DNA of 44,892 bases, from NCBI GenBank assembly GCA_903845055.1, contig CAIMWF010000005.1, positions 1 to 44,892 on the forward strand. The letters are read 5' to 3'. Both the position numbers and the translations under genes were made by a program. How positions within the stretch are numbered: position 1 is the first letter of the stretch; every line of letters starts with the position of its first letter. The stretch comes from an uncultured Bacteroidales bacterium (GTDB lineage Bacteria > Bacteroidota > Bacteroidia > Bacteroidales > FEN-979). The notes below the pieces were generated by a model. It saw only the letters and a program-made list of their open reading frames with translations. It made no database searches and was not told the origin of the DNA. Below, one piece after another: positions 25,962-35,264 of the stretch.

Positions 25962-28121
25962 ATGTCCCGTATCCTCACCTCCCTCCTCCTCTCGCTTCTC
26001 CTCCCTGTGTTTGTTTTGTCACAGACAAAACAACTCACCATTGAAGAGGCCACTTACATGAATCCAAAACTGAACCCTGCCAGCCTCGGCCAGCTGCAAT
26101 GGCGGCCGGGGATGCGGGAGTTCGTGTATGCAGTGAAAAGCGGCCTGGTCCGCGGAACGACCACCGACATACGGATCGATACCCTGGTACGCCTGAACGA
26201 CATGAACCTGATCCTGAAGATGAACGGGGAAGACACGCTGAAGCGCTTCCCGGCCATCACCTTCAAGACAGCCGATGATTTCTGGTTTACTAGCGGCAAC
26301 AAGCTTTTCCTTTGTGAGATGATGAAAAACAAGGTGGGTGTTGTGAATTCCTGGCCCGACAAGTCGGAGAACACCGATATCCATAAAACGACCTTCCTGG
26401 TCGCCTACACGAGGGACAACAACCTTTATGTATCAAAGGAGGGAAAAGAGATCGCTATCTCTGCTGAAAATAATACCGGGATCCTTTACGGATCAAACCG
26501 TGTGCACCGCAACGAATTCGGCATCGAGAAAGGAACTTTCTGGTCGCCCGATGGCACAGCCCTTGCATTTTACCGCATGGACGAGACGAATGTTGCCGAA
26601 TATCCCCTCGTGGACATTACAACACGAATCGCAAAGGTAGCCCCGACACGATATCCCATGGCCGGGCAGGCCAGTCATAAGGTTACGGTAGGCGTCTATT
26701 CCATCGCCGCCGGGAAAACAATCTACCTCCGTACCGACTCCTCCACGGTAAAGGCTCCGGGTTCCGACATCGAATACCTGACAAACATCACCTGGAGTCC
26801 CGACGGGAAGGTAATTTTCATCGCGTGTCTCAACCGGGACCAGAATTTCATGCAACTCAACAAATACGACGCGGTAACAGGCAGATACATCAAAACCCTC
26901 TTCACAGAACAAAACCCCGCCTACGTGGAGCCACTCCATGGCCCCGAATTCGCAGGGGGCGACGGCGGAAAATTCATTTGGCAAAGCCGGCGCGATGGAT
27001 ATAATCACCTTTATCTTTATACCACCAGCGGCGAACTCATCAGCCAGGTGACCAGGGGCCCCTGGGAAGTAACCCAGTACCTGAAAACCGACCCCGAAGG
27101 CCGGAGGGTCTATTTCAATTGCAACAAGGACAATCCGATCGACAATTACCTATACGTGGCCGACATGACGAAGGGTAAGATTACGCGCCTTACCCCCGGG
27201 GCAGGCACGCACAACACGAAGGTTTCCGACGACGGAAAATTCATTCTCGACAGCTACAGCAGCACCTCCATTGCACGCCAGGTCGAACTTCTCGATGAAA
27301 ACGGGAAATCCCTGAGGGTGCTCCTTGCCAACGAAAACCCTTTAAAAGATTATAAGCTTGGCACCACGACCATCTTTACGCTGAAAAGCGAGGACAATAC
27401 CAATCTCTACTGCAGGATGATCAAACCGGCGGATTTTTCCCCTGATAAAAAATACCCGGTCATCATCTATGTTTACGGGGGACCTCATTCCCAGCTTGTT
27501 ACCAATACTTGGTTGGGAGGCGGCGGTCTCTTCCTGAACTACCTTGCCGGCATCGGCTATGTGGTGTTCACCCTTGACAACAGGGGAACCTCTTACCGCG
27601 GAGCCGCCTTCGAGCAGGCAATCTTCAGAAACCTGGGAACCAAAGAGGTAAGCGACCAGATGGCCGGGGTGAAATACCTTAAATCACTGCCTTTTGTCGA
27701 TTCCACGCGCATCGGGATCAACGGATGGAGCTATGGCGGCTTCATGACCATTTCGATGTTCCTGAAATCGCCGGGAACCTTCAAGGTCGCCGTATGCGGC
27801 GGACCGGTCACCGACTGGAAATATTATGAGGTCATGTACGGCGAACGTTACATGGATACCCCCGAGAGCAATCCCGAAGGGTACAAAAACGCCTGCCTGC
27901 TCAACTATGTGAAGAACCTGAAAGGAAAACTGCTCATCATCCACGATGACCAGGACAACACCGTTGTTCCGCAGAACTCGCTGACCTTCCTGAAAAAATG
28001 CGTGGACGAAGGCAAACCGGTCGATTTCTTCTTCTATCCCGGACACGAACACAACGTCCGCGGGAAAGACCGCGTCCACCTGAACCAGAAAATGGTACAA
28101 TATTTCCAGGACTACCTGTGA
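25962..28121 (+). CDS. Dipeptidyl peptidase IV (S9B family serine peptidase)
   Basis: DPP IV removes Xaa-Pro or Xaa-Ala dipeptides from peptide N-termini. The 719-residue protein has a signal peptide (MSRILTSLLLSLLLPVFVLSQ), an N-terminal beta-propeller (about 60-460, with YGSNRVHRNEFGIEKGTFWSPDG and the EE-like substrate-binding area), and a C-terminal alpha/beta hydrolase. Catalytic residues are visible: Ser in GINGWSYGGFMT, Asp in LLIIHDDQDNTV and His in YPGHEHNV. The protein is expected in the periplasm or outer membrane of a peptide-using Bacteroidota. It stands alone with its own repeat-containing leader; a heptamer array follows its stop codon. Length and motifs are standard. Confidence 0.95.
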   Translation: MSRILTSLLLSLLLPVFVLSQTKQLTIEEATYMNPKLNPASLGQLQWRPGMREFVYAVKSGLVRGTTTDIRIDTLVRLNDMNLILKMNGEDTLKRFPAITFKTADDFWFTSGNKLFLCEMMKNKVGVVNSWPDKSENTDIHKTTFLVAYTRDNNLYVSKEGKEIAISAENNTGILYGSNRVHRNEFGIEKGTFWSPDGTALAFYRMDETNVAEYPLVDITTRIAKVAPTRYPMAGQASHKVTVGVYSIAAGKTIYLRTDSSTVKAPGSDIEYLTNITWSPDGKVIFIACLNRDQNFMQLNKYDAVTGRYIKTLFTEQNPAYVEPLHGPEFAGGDGGKFIWQSRRDGYNHLYLYTTSGELISQVTRGPWEVTQYLKTDPEGRRVYFNCNKDNPIDNYLYVADMTKGKITRLTPGAGTHNTKVSDDGKFILDSYSSTSIARQVELLDENGKSLRVLLANENPLKDYKLGTTTIFTLKSEDNTNLYCRMIKPADFSPDKKYPVIIYVYGGPHSQLVTNTWLGGGGLFLNYLAGIGYVVFTLDNRGTSYRGAAFEQAIFRNLGTKEVSDQMAGVKYLKSLPFVDSTRIGINGWSYGGFMTISMFLKSPGTFKVAVCGGPVTDWKYYEVMYGERYMDTPESNPEGYKNACLLNYVKNLKGKLLIIHDDQDNTVVPQNSLTFLKKCVDEGKPVDFFFYPGHEHNVRGKDRVHLNQKMVQYFQDYL

Positions 28122-28126
28122 TACAC

Positions 28127-28154
28127 ATTGCCTATTGCCTGTTGCCTATAGCCT
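28127..28154. repeat. Heptamer tandem array (ATTGCCT-like x4)
   Basis: ATTGCCT, ATTGCCT, GTTGCCT and ATAGCCT lie end to end, starting 6 bp after the DPP IV stop codon. Confidence 0.8.
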
Positions 28155-28423
28155 GACCTCTAGCACTCCCGGCACAACAAGCTCCATATCCTATTGTTTT
28201 TAAATAACTTACAGGTTCATCGACGATTTTCACCCATTCGTCGGGTTTCCCCATATGCTTATCGATTTTTTTTAATTCAGTCTAAATAAGATGGTACCTT
28301 TGTGGCACAATAAATTAATTATCAGCACTTTGTTAAATAATTGTTAAATGATCACCTCCCTGTAACGTTTAAATTGAGCAAACGTCTTATGGTGACAAAA
28401 AGAGTAAATTAAACAGTAAAAAA
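28155..28423 (+). other. Non-coding gap with small hairpin and promoter
   Basis: The DPP IV-to-repeat-protein gap is about 300 bp. It holds a heptamer array at its left, a 6-bp stem CGACGA/TCGTCG (28221-28243, 11-nt loop), a promoter at 28295-28302 and an A/T-rich leader of about 115 nt. I see no open frame worth calling. Confidence 0.5.
28295..28302 (+). promoter_or_regulatory. -7 promoter element of the acidic repeat protein gene
   Basis: TACCTTTG matches TAnnTTTG. The predicted start is near 28309, so the leader before the ATG at 28424 is about 115 nt, unusually long for this window. Confidence 0.55.
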
Positions 28424-28846
28424 ATGAAAACTACCATTAAATCGATTACAATGAAATCAGCCTGCATGCTTGCTGTTTTGACCGGCCTGCATTTCAGCAC
28501 CGTTTTTGCCGCAGTAAATTACAGTGATGCTCCCGCTTCTTCAAATAATACGCTGACTATCTTCAGCACCCCCCTGTTTGCCCCGGTAACGCCTGCAGAG
28601 GCGACCTTCGAAGAAATGAACGACGCTGCCGTATACCCTGCGATCAATATGTTGTCGCCGGTAAATCCTGCAGTCGCCGATTTCAATGAAGAGGCTCCGG
28701 CCCCGGCGGTCAGTGTTGCAACACTTGCTCCCATAACACCGAGAGAAGCCGACTTTGAAGAAATCCCCGAGGTGAATTCAACCGTAAACCCCGCCGGCCT
28801 GGCACCGGTCATGCCCGTAGTTGCCGATTTTGAAGACCACGTTTAA
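28424..28846 (+). CDS. Small exported protein with four 25-residue LAPVxPxxADFEE repeats
   Basis: I do not recognise a named family. The 140-residue product has an N-terminal signal (about 1-30, ending STVFAA). The mature part is acidic and built of four copies of a motif: LFAPVTPAEATFEE (51-64), LSPVNPAVADFNEE (77-90), LAPITPREADFEE (101-113) and LAPVMPVVADFED (126-138), with spacing of 24-25 residues. Linkers are Ala/Pro/Asn-rich. Low-complexity acidic repeats suggest an extended, possibly surface or cation-binding protein, but that is a guess. The gene is monocistronic: promoter with long leader upstream and a strong 16-bp terminator hairpin directly downstream, suggesting high or separately controlled expression. 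Confidence 0.75.
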   Translation: MKTTIKSITMKSACMLAVLTGLHFSTVFAAVNYSDAPASSNNTLTIFSTPLFAPVTPAEATFEEMNDAAVYPAINMLSPVNPAVADFNEEAPAPAVSVATLAPITPREADFEEIPEVNSTVNPAGLAPVMPVVADFEDHV

Positions 28847-28876
28847 CCCCCAATATATTATCCTTACACTTTTTCA

Positions 28877-28936
28877 ATGATGAAAAGGCTGTTGCGGAAG
28901 GTTTCTTCCGCAACAGCCTTGCATCATTTTTTTTTC
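28877..28936 (+). terminator. Strong intrinsic terminator of the repeat protein gene
   Basis: AAGGCTGTTGCGGAAG (28885-28900), loop GTTT, CTTCCGCAACAGCCTT (28905-28920) is a perfect 16-bp stem, flanked by ATGATG and CATCAT and followed by a run of nine or more T. It is the clearest intrinsic terminator in the window. Confidence 0.93.
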
Positions 28937-28958
28937 GCCGCGTTTCGCGCGTGGATGA

Positions 28959-29339
28959 TCATTCAGTATAAAATTCTTTCAGCGCCCCGAAATAGCTGTT
29001 GTTCCAGCCTTCGGCAAAACCGTCGTATTCATCGTCGGGAATATTGGTATGGGACAATTCGACGGATGTGCCGGTTCCGCTTGCATGCAGGAGGATGGTC
29101 ACCACCGACTCCTCTTCCTGGTCGCCGAAATACCATTGCTGTACAATTTTCCTGCCTGGTTCAAAGGCGATGTTTTTACCGCAAATGCTCCCCTCCCACA
29201 ACGAAAATTCGGAACCGGGTTCGGTGGTCATCTCGGCCGCCTCGCCGGTCCACAATTGCAGTGTGACCGGGTTCGTCAGGGCATTGTATACATCCTCCGG
29301 GGGCACCGGCAGGTAATAATATTTTTTAAAGTCTTTCAT
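28959..29339 (-). CDS. SRPBCC/AHSA1 (START-like) domain protein
   Basis: A 126-residue single-domain protein of the START/Bet v1-like superfamily. MKDFKKYYYLPVPPEDVYNALTNPVTLQLWTG is the typical AHSA1 N-terminus, and the C-terminal helix contains EGWNNSYFGALKEFYTE. The fold has a hydrophobic pocket and may bind a lipid or other ligand or act with chaperones; no specific role can be assigned. An upstream in-frame start at 29366 would add nine polar residues, so the ATG at 29339 is preferred. It converges on the repeat protein gene and stands alone. Confidence 0.85.
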   Translation of the reverse strand: MKDFKKYYYLPVPPEDVYNALTNPVTLQLWTGEAAEMTTEPGSEFSLWEGSICGKNIAFEPGRKIVQQWYFGDQEEESVVTILLHASGTGTSVELSHTNIPDDEYDGFAEGWNNSYFGALKEFYTE

Positions 29340-29452
29340 AGCGTTTGTGTCTTGATTCAAGGTCACAATATACGCATCATTTTGATCCTCCCGGCAAAGA
29401 AATTACAATATGACGGATAGAGGAAGATTTCTCACGACGTTAAAATTCTTCC

Positions 29453-29460
29453 TACCTTTG
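29453..29460 (+). promoter_or_regulatory. -7 promoter element of the RND efflux operon
   Basis: TACCTTTG matches TAnnTTTG. Transcription would begin near 29467, giving a leader of about 90 nt before the ATG at 29558. No regulator gene or operator palindrome is adjacent. Confidence 0.5.
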
Positions 29461-29557
29461 CCATGGTAAAAAGTACCCCCATTTCAATTTCTGCAACCAG
29501 CCTTTTTTGCCGTGCATGCCTGCAACAACGCAATCTAACAAACATCTCCCCGGGTTT

Positions 29558-30604
29558 ATGAAAACCAATATTATCTTTTTGCTATGCTTTCCCCTGGTCG
29601 TCCTTTCTTTCAGTTCCTGCAAGGATTCAAAAAAGAAAAACGAAGGAAAAGATGCCAGCCCCGCCGTGTCCTTTATTGAAGGGTACGTTGTCAAACCTTC
29701 AACCATCGACGAGACCATCATGATCTCGGGCACGCTGAAGGCCTATGAAGAGACCGTGCTGATGCCCGAAGTGTCGGGACGCGTGGTCGGGTTAAACCTC
29801 CCGGAAGGCCAGTTTGTAAAAAAGGGAACACTGCTTGTCAAGATCTTCGACGGGGAACTCCAGTCGCAGTTGAAAAAATCCCAGACGCAGCTGGAAATTG
29901 CAGGGCAGACCCTTTCACGGCAGACCGAATTGCTGAAAGTTGACGGGATCAGCCAGCAGGAATACGACCAGACACGGTTGCAGGTCAACTCCATCAAAGA
30001 CGACATCGACCTGCTGAAGGTCCAGATCGCCAAAACGGAGATCCTCGCCCCCTACGACGGCGTGATCGGATTGCGGAGCCTGAGCCTCGGCGCACAGATT
30101 ACCCCGGCATCTGCTGTTGCCACCATCCGTGAAAGCGACAAACTCAAACTTGATTTCGCGGTTCCGGGAAAATACAGCCAGATGATCCATCCGGGCACGA
30201 AGGTGAAATTCACCGTTGAGGGAGACGATACGAAATTCGATGCGGCTGTGATCGCCACCGAAGAGGGTATCGAACTGAACACCCGCAACCTCAGGGCGCG
30301 GGCGGTAGTCGAGATGCACGGGCCTTCGCTTGTGCCGGGAGCTTACGCCAACGTGGAACTGCGTCTGAACGAAGATCACAACGCCCTGCTGATCCCGACC
30401 CAGTCGGTCATCCTGCAGGAAAGGAACAAGCAGGTCATCGTCTGCAAAAACGGGAAGGCGGTCTTCACCAAAATTAAAACCGGTGTCAGGAAAGCTTCGG
30501 ACATCGTGGCGACAGAGGGGCTGAATGCAGGGGATACCATTGTGACCACGGGCGTCTTCTTTATCAAGCCGGGATCGGAACTCAAATTCGCCAAAGTCAA
30601 ATAA
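29558..30604 (+). CDS. RND efflux periplasmic adaptor (membrane fusion protein)
   Basis: The 348-residue adaptor links the inner-membrane pump to the outer-membrane channel. The ATG at 29558 starts a lipoprotein signal (MKTNIIFLLCFPLVVLSFSSC), so the protein is membrane anchored. It contains the barrel-sandwich hybrid strands (VLMPEVSGRVVGLNLPEGQFVKKGTLL), an alpha-helical hairpin (SQLKKSQTQLEIAGQTLSRQTELLKV), and the lipoyl/beta-barrel half (AKTEILAPYDGVIGLRSLSLGAQI). Eight bases separate it from the pump gene. Substrate unknown; HAE1-type pumps export drugs, bile salts or metabolites. Confidence 0.93.
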   Translation: MKTNIIFLLCFPLVVLSFSSCKDSKKKNEGKDASPAVSFIEGYVVKPSTIDETIMISGTLKAYEETVLMPEVSGRVVGLNLPEGQFVKKGTLLVKIFDGELQSQLKKSQTQLEIAGQTLSRQTELLKVDGISQQEYDQTRLQVNSIKDDIDLLKVQIAKTEILAPYDGVIGLRSLSLGAQITPASAVATIRESDKLKLDFAVPGKYSQMIHPGTKVKFTVEGDDTKFDAAVIATEEGIELNTRNLRARAVVEMHGPSLVPGAYANVELRLNEDHNALLIPTQSVILQERNKQVIVCKNGKAVFTKIKTGVRKASDIVATEGLNAGDTIVTTGVFFIKPGSELKFAKVK

Positions 30605-30612
30605 AAAAACCC

Positions 30613-33600
30613 ATGACCATCTCCGATTTTGCAATCAAACGTCCGGTGGCCTCGATCGTCATGAGCCTGGTTATCGTGCTCTTTGGCGTGGTGGGTTTTT
30701 CCTTCCTTGGCATCCGCCTGTACCCCGCCATCGACCCGCCGGTCATCACGGTCCAGACAACCTACACCGGCGCAAATGCCGACATCGTGGAGTCGCAGAT
30801 CACCGAACCCCTCGAAAAGGCCATCAACGGCATCGAAGGGGTGCGCTCCATTTCCTCCTCCTCCTCCACCGGCAGCAGCAACATCACCGTCGAATTCAAC
30901 GTCGGGGCCGACCTTGAAAAGGCCGCCAACGATGTGCGCGACAAAACAAGCCAGGCCAGCCGGCTCCTGCCTCAGGACATTGATGCTCCTCCCGTGGTCA
31001 CCAAGGCCGACGCCAACAGCGACCCCAACATCACGCTGTCGGTACAGAGTACCACCATGAATGCCATCCAGCTCAGCGAATATGCCGAAAATGTGCTCCA
31101 GGAGAAATTGCAAACCATTCCCGGGGTGAGTGCCGTAGCCCTTTATGGCCAGAAACGGCCTTCCATGCGGTTGTGGCTGAACCCGAAAAAAATGGCGGCC
31201 TTCAACCTCACGGCCGAGGATGTAAATATGGCGCTGCAGCGCGAAAATGTAGAACTCCCCGGCGGGAAGGTTCGGGGCAGTTCGACCGAACTGATCGTCA
31301 AGACCTTCGGCCGGCTCTCCACCGAAGATGATTTCAACAACATGATCATCCGCCAGACCAACGACCAGGTGATCCGCCTCATCGACATCGGGGAGGCGGT
31401 GCTCGGACCCGAAAACGAAGAGACCAGCGTCAAGTTGAACGGAGCCGACGGCATCTCCCTAGCCCTGATCCCGCTGCCGGGTGCCAACGACATCGCTATT
31501 GCCGACGAGTTCTACAAGCGGTTTGCCGAGATCCAGAAAACCATGCCCCCCGGGCTGAAACTCTACATCGGGTACGATAAAACCAAATTCGTTCGCCAAT
31601 CGGTCACCGATGTGGCCGAAACCCTTGCCCTGGCAGTTTCGCTGGTGGTGCTCATCGTATTCCTCTTCTTCCGGAACTGGGTGATCGCCCTGAGGCCCCT
31701 CATCGATATCCCGGTATCGCTCATCGGCTCCTTTTTCATCATGTACATTTTCGGTTTCTCCGTGAATGTGCTTACCCTGCTGGCCATCGTGCTTGCGACA
31801 GGCCTCGTGGTCGATGACGGGATTGTCGTAACCGAGAACATCTATAAAAAGATCGAGCAGGGAATGGATAAATACCAGGCAGCCTTTGCCGGGACCCGGG
31901 AGATTCTCTTTGCCGTGATCTCAACATCCCTGACCCTTGCCGTGGTATTCATCCCGGTGATCTTCCTCCAGGGTTTTACCGGGAGGCTTTTCCGCGAGTT
32001 CGGGATCGTGCTGGCCGGTGCCGTGCTGATTTCGGCCTTCGTTTCGCTCACCCTCACCCCGGTTCTGAATGTAAAGATGGGCCGCGCCGACATCAAATCT
32101 TTTAAGTTCTACCAGATGACCGAACCCTTTTTCGTCGGTCTCGACAACACCTACCGCCGTTGGCTGAAGGTATTCATCAACCGCCGCTGGATCGCGCCGG
32201 CCATCCTGGTTGCATGCCTTCTGCTCATGTTCGGCCTTTTCAAAATTCTGAAATCAGAACTGGCACCCCTTGAGGACCACAGCATCATCCGCACATCGAT
32301 CACTGCGCCCGAAGGGACCGATTTCGACAACATGGTCGCCCTGGTCAACCGGATCGGCGACGATGTTAAGGACAGTTTCCCCGAAGCCAGGCTCGTGTTC
32401 GCACGCGCCGGGTCGGGATTCGGCGGAAATACTGCCACCAACACGGGTGGGCTCAACATCTTCCTGAAGGAGCCGAATGAACGCAAGGCGACGCAGCAGC
32501 AGGTCTACGACCGGCTGGTAAAAATGTACAAAAAGTACCCGGCGGCCCGCATCATCCCGAACCAGGAACAGACCATCTCCACCTCGCTTTCAGCAGGATC
32601 GCAGCTGCCGGTCCAGTTTGTCATCCAGAACCTTGAATTCAGCAAACTGCAGCAGTTTGTTCCGCGGTTTATGGAGGAGGCCCGCAAGGATCCCGCTTTC
32701 GGGAACGTGGATGTGAACCTGAAATTCAACAAACCGGAGATCAACATCACCGTCGACCGGATGAAGGCGACCGACATGGGGGTGAATGCCATCGATATCG
32801 CGAATACCCTGCAGTTTGCCCTCAGCGGCAAGCGTTACGGTTATTTCCTGCGGGAAGACAAGCAGTACTTCGTGATCGGCCAGTTCGACCGCGAAAATCG
32901 CAACAAACCCTCCGACATTGCTTCGATGTACGTGCGCAGCAATACGGGGAACCTGGTGCAACTCGACAACCTCGTTAAGATGAACGAAAGCAGCGAACCC
33001 CCGACCCTGTATCATTTCAACCGGTTCAAGTCGGCCACCATTTCGGCCTCCCTGGCCAAAGGAAAGACCCTTGGCGAGGGGATCGCAGCCATGAAACGGA
33101 TCTCGAAGGGGATGCTCGACGACACCTTCCATACCGACCTGCTCGGCCCTTCGCGCGATTTCGTTGAAAGCGGCTCGAACACCTCCTTCGCACTCGTTCT
33201 TGCGCTACTCCTGATATACCTGATCCTGGCCGCACAATTCGAAAGCTTTGTCGACCCCTTCATCATCATGTTCACCGTTCCGCTCGCCATCACCGGCGCC
33301 CTCCTCTCGCTCTTCATTTTCGGGAGCACCCTGAACATCTTTTCGGAGATCGGGATCATCATGCTCATCGGGCTTGTCACCAAAAACGGGATCCTGATCG
33401 TTGAATTTGCCAACCAGAAACGAAAACTGGGCCTCCCAAAGATGGAGGCCGCCTTCGAGGCCGCCGCTGCCCGGCTCCGACCGATCCTCATGACCTCGCT
33501 TGCAACCATGTTCGGGGCTCTGCCCATTGCACTGGCGCTGGGCGCCGGGGCACAGAGCCGCACCCCGCTGGGGATCGTTGTTGTAGGCGGGTTGCTTTTC

Positions 33601-33696
33601 TCGCTCATCCTCACCCTGTTTGTCATCCCGGTCATGTACATCATGATGGCCGGGAAAAAAACAGAAACCCCCGAATATTCGCAAAAAGATGCCTGA
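30613..33696 (+). CDS. RND efflux pump permease (AcrB/HAE1 type)
   Basis: A 1,027-residue inner-membrane proton-driven pump. It starts MTISDFAIKRPVASIVMSLVIVLFG and has the expected 12 membrane helices with two large periplasmic loops. The proton-relay aspartates of helix 4 are in ATGLVVDDGIVVTENIY. Other hallmarks are IDPPVITVQTTYTGANADIVE, the second half start, and GLVTKNGILIVEFANQKR near the end. Length is normal. It is the middle gene of the operon; the next gene starts within or just after its stop codon. Confidence 0.96.
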   Translation: MTISDFAIKRPVASIVMSLVIVLFGVVGFSFLGIRLYPAIDPPVITVQTTYTGANADIVESQITEPLEKAINGIEGVRSISSSSSTGSSNITVEFNVGADLEKAANDVRDKTSQASRLLPQDIDAPPVVTKADANSDPNITLSVQSTTMNAIQLSEYAENVLQEKLQTIPGVSAVALYGQKRPSMRLWLNPKKMAAFNLTAEDVNMALQRENVELPGGKVRGSSTELIVKTFGRLSTEDDFNNMIIRQTNDQVIRLIDIGEAVLGPENEETSVKLNGADGISLALIPLPGANDIAIADEFYKRFAEIQKTMPPGLKLYIGYDKTKFVRQSVTDVAETLALAVSLVVLIVFLFFRNWVIALRPLIDIPVSLIGSFFIMYIFGFSVNVLTLLAIVLATGLVVDDGIVVTENIYKKIEQGMDKYQAAFAGTREILFAVISTSLTLAVVFIPVIFLQGFTGRLFREFGIVLAGAVLISAFVSLTLTPVLNVKMGRADIKSFKFYQMTEPFFVGLDNTYRRWLKVFINRRWIAPAILVACLLLMFGLFKILKSELAPLEDHSIIRTSITAPEGTDFDNMVALVNRIGDDVKDSFPEARLVFARAGSGFGGNTATNTGGLNIFLKEPNERKATQQQVYDRLVKMYKKYPAARIIPNQEQTISTSLSAGSQLPVQFVIQNLEFSKLQQFVPRFMEEARKDPAFGNVDVNLKFNKPEINITVDRMKATDMGVNAIDIANTLQFALSGKRYGYFLREDKQYFVIGQFDRENRNKPSDIASMYVRSNTGNLVQLDNLVKMNESSEPPTLYHFNRFKSATISASLAKGKTLGEGIAAMKRISKGMLDDTFHTDLLGPSRDFVESGSNTSFALVLALLLIYLILAAQFESFVDPFIIMFTVPLAITGALLSLFIFGSTLNIFSEIGIIMLIGLVTKNGILIVEFANQKRKLGLPKMEAAFEAAAARLRPILMTSLATMFGALPIALALGAGAQSRTPLGIVVVGGLLFSLILTLFVIPVMYIMMAGKKTETPEYSQKDA

Positions 33697-33700
33697 TCCG

Positions 33701-35005
33701 ATGAAAAAGAGATTCCTGTTCTATACGGCATTGCTGATCTGCATGCATACGGCATCCGCACAGGATTTGCACCTGCTTACGGTTGACGAGGCGGTGAGCA
33801 TTGCCATGAAAAACAATTTCGGGCTGATGGTCGCCCGCAACAATGCCGATATTGCCCGGATCAACAATACTGCCGGGAATGCGGGCATGCTTCCTTCGGT
33901 CGCACTGAACGGCACCGACAACTATTCGCTGAACAATGTAAACCAAAAGTATGTCAATGGCACCAGCATTGACAAGGCCAACGGGTATACCAACAACTTC
34001 AATGCTGCCGCAGGCCTCAACTGGACGCTTTTCGATGGAACAAAAATGTTCGTGACCAAACAAAAACTGGGACAGATCGAAAAGCTCGGCGAAATCCAGT
34101 TCCGCGACCAGGCACAGCAGTCCACTTATAATGTGATCGTGGCTTATTACAATGTGGTCAGTCAGAAACAGCAGCTTCAATCGATCAGGGAGGTGATGGC
34201 CTACAACGTTGAACGGGTGAAGATCCTGCAGAAAAGCTTTGATGCCGGGCTCGGCCGTAAAACCGATCTTTTGCAGGCAAAAATCGACCTCAACGTGAAC
34301 CGTGAGCTCGAGATCAACCAGAAAACGGTAATCACCACCAGCAAGCACACCCTGAACGAACTGCTCAGCCGCGATCCGCTCACATCTTTCGAGGTGGGCG
34401 ACTCCATCCCCCTGAATTATTCACCTGATGCAAAGGACCTCCTGGCAAAGCTATACAACAGCAATACGGGGGTTCTCGCTTCGCAGCAGGAACTGGACAT
34501 CGCCCATTCAAGCGTAACCGAACTGAAAACCCAGTACCTGCCTCGTCTGAACATGAATGCCTCCTACAATTTCCTCCAGGCCAACAGCAATTCGTCACAG
34601 TTGTTGTCGAACCGCACCTATGGCCCCCAGGTGGGAGGCAGCCTGGTGATGCCCATCTACCAGGCCGGGAATGTTTCGCGGCAGGTAAAGACCGCGAAAA
34701 TCGATGAATTGTCGGCGCGGCTTAGTCTCGAAGCGATGAAACTCCGGGTTAACACCGAACTGCAAATGGCCCTGACCGATTTTGAAGACCAGCAGGAACT
34801 GCTGAAATTTGAAAAGGAGAATTACGCGCTGGCACGCGAAAACCTGAATATTTCGCTTGAACGGCTTCGCCTGGGCCAAACCACCGCTCTTGAGGTAAAA
34901 CAGGCCTCGGAAAGTTTCGGCAACTGCCTTGCCCGCCTGGTGGCCTTCCAGTACAGCCTGAAGGTCGCAGAGACACGGCTGAAGCAGCTTGTTGCGGGTT
35001 TATAA
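33701..35005 (+). CDS. TolC-like outer membrane efflux protein
   Basis: The 434-residue protein forms the outer-membrane channel of the pump. It has a signal peptide (MKKRFLFYTALLICMHTASAQ) and two copies of the outer-membrane efflux protein repeat, rich in long helical stretches (LTVDEAVSIAMKNNFGLMVARNNADIARINN; KFEKENYALARENLNISLERLRLGQTTALEVKQA). An upstream ATG at 33689 overlaps the permease stop by 8 bp; the ATG at 33701 gives a cleaner signal. It ends the operon; after it comes a convergent tRNA gene. Confidence 0.93.
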   Translation: MKKRFLFYTALLICMHTASAQDLHLLTVDEAVSIAMKNNFGLMVARNNADIARINNTAGNAGMLPSVALNGTDNYSLNNVNQKYVNGTSIDKANGYTNNFNAAAGLNWTLFDGTKMFVTKQKLGQIEKLGEIQFRDQAQQSTYNVIVAYYNVVSQKQQLQSIREVMAYNVERVKILQKSFDAGLGRKTDLLQAKIDLNVNRELEINQKTVITTSKHTLNELLSRDPLTSFEVGDSIPLNYSPDAKDLLAKLYNSNTGVLASQQELDIAHSSVTELKTQYLPRLNMNASYNFLQANSNSSQLLSNRTYGPQVGGSLVMPIYQAGNVSRQVKTAKIDELSARLSLEAMKLRVNTELQMALTDFEDQQELLKFEKENYALARENLNISLERLRLGQTTALEVKQASESFGNCLARLVAFQYSLKVAETRLKQLVAGL

Positions 35006-35069
35006 CGACCGCAATTCTCACTGGATTCTTTTTGGAGGAATCGAAATACCTCAAAGCCTTGCAGGAGAT

Positions 35070-35103
35070 AAAAAAACCACCTACATGGGTCATGTAAGTG
35101 GTT
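35070..35103 (-). terminator. Terminator of the tRNA-Thr gene
   Basis: On the minus strand a stem AACCAC-t-TACAT / ATGTA-g-GTGGTT with a short loop is followed by a run of T (35070-35076 on the plus strand is A-rich). It lies 12 bases past the tRNA 3' end. Confidence 0.75.
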
Positions 35104-35114
35104 GAGTTTCGGAG

Positions 35115-35187
35115 AGCCTCTCAGGGGACTTGAACCCCCGACCTGCTAATTACGAATCAGCTGCTCTACCAACTGAGCTAAAGAGGC
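35115..35187 (-). tRNA. tRNA-Thr (anticodon CGU)
   Basis: The 73-nt gene folds completely: acceptor GCCTCTT/GAGAGGC with discriminator T, D arm GCTC-AGTTGGTA-GAGC, anticodon stem GCTGA/TTAGC with loop TTCGTAA (anticodon CGT, reading ACG), and T arm GGGGG-TTCAAGT-CCCCT. CCA is not encoded. It is transcribed leftward with a promoter and a leader hairpin upstream and a terminator downstream. No integrated element or repeated tRNA 3' end is seen nearby. Confidence 0.96.
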
Positions 35188-35195
35188 ATGGTCTG

Positions 35196-35233
35196 TTTCA
35201 CAAAAGGTCGGTCAGCCGGCCTTTCCTGTGAAA
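35196..35233 (-). other. Hairpin in the tRNA leader or rubrerythrin 3' end
   Basis: TTTCACA/TGTGAAA with inner AAAGG/CCTTT makes a long imperfect stem. It lies between a tRNA promoter and the tRNA, and also just past the rubrerythrin stop; it could be a pre-tRNA leader fold or the rubrerythrin terminator. Confidence 0.5.
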
Positions 35234-35240
35234 AGGACTG

Positions 35241-35248
35241 CAAAGATA
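35241..35248 (-). promoter_or_regulatory. -7 promoter element for tRNA-Thr
   Basis: Minus-strand TATCTTTG matches TAnnTTTG about 54 bases upstream of the mature tRNA 5' end. The -33 box is poor. Confidence 0.5.
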
Positions 35249-35264
35249 TAAAATTTGGACATTA

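Noticed and set aside
30376-31113. 245-codon minus-strand frame in the pump gene
   Set aside because: Antisense shadow of the adaptor and permease genes; no domain.
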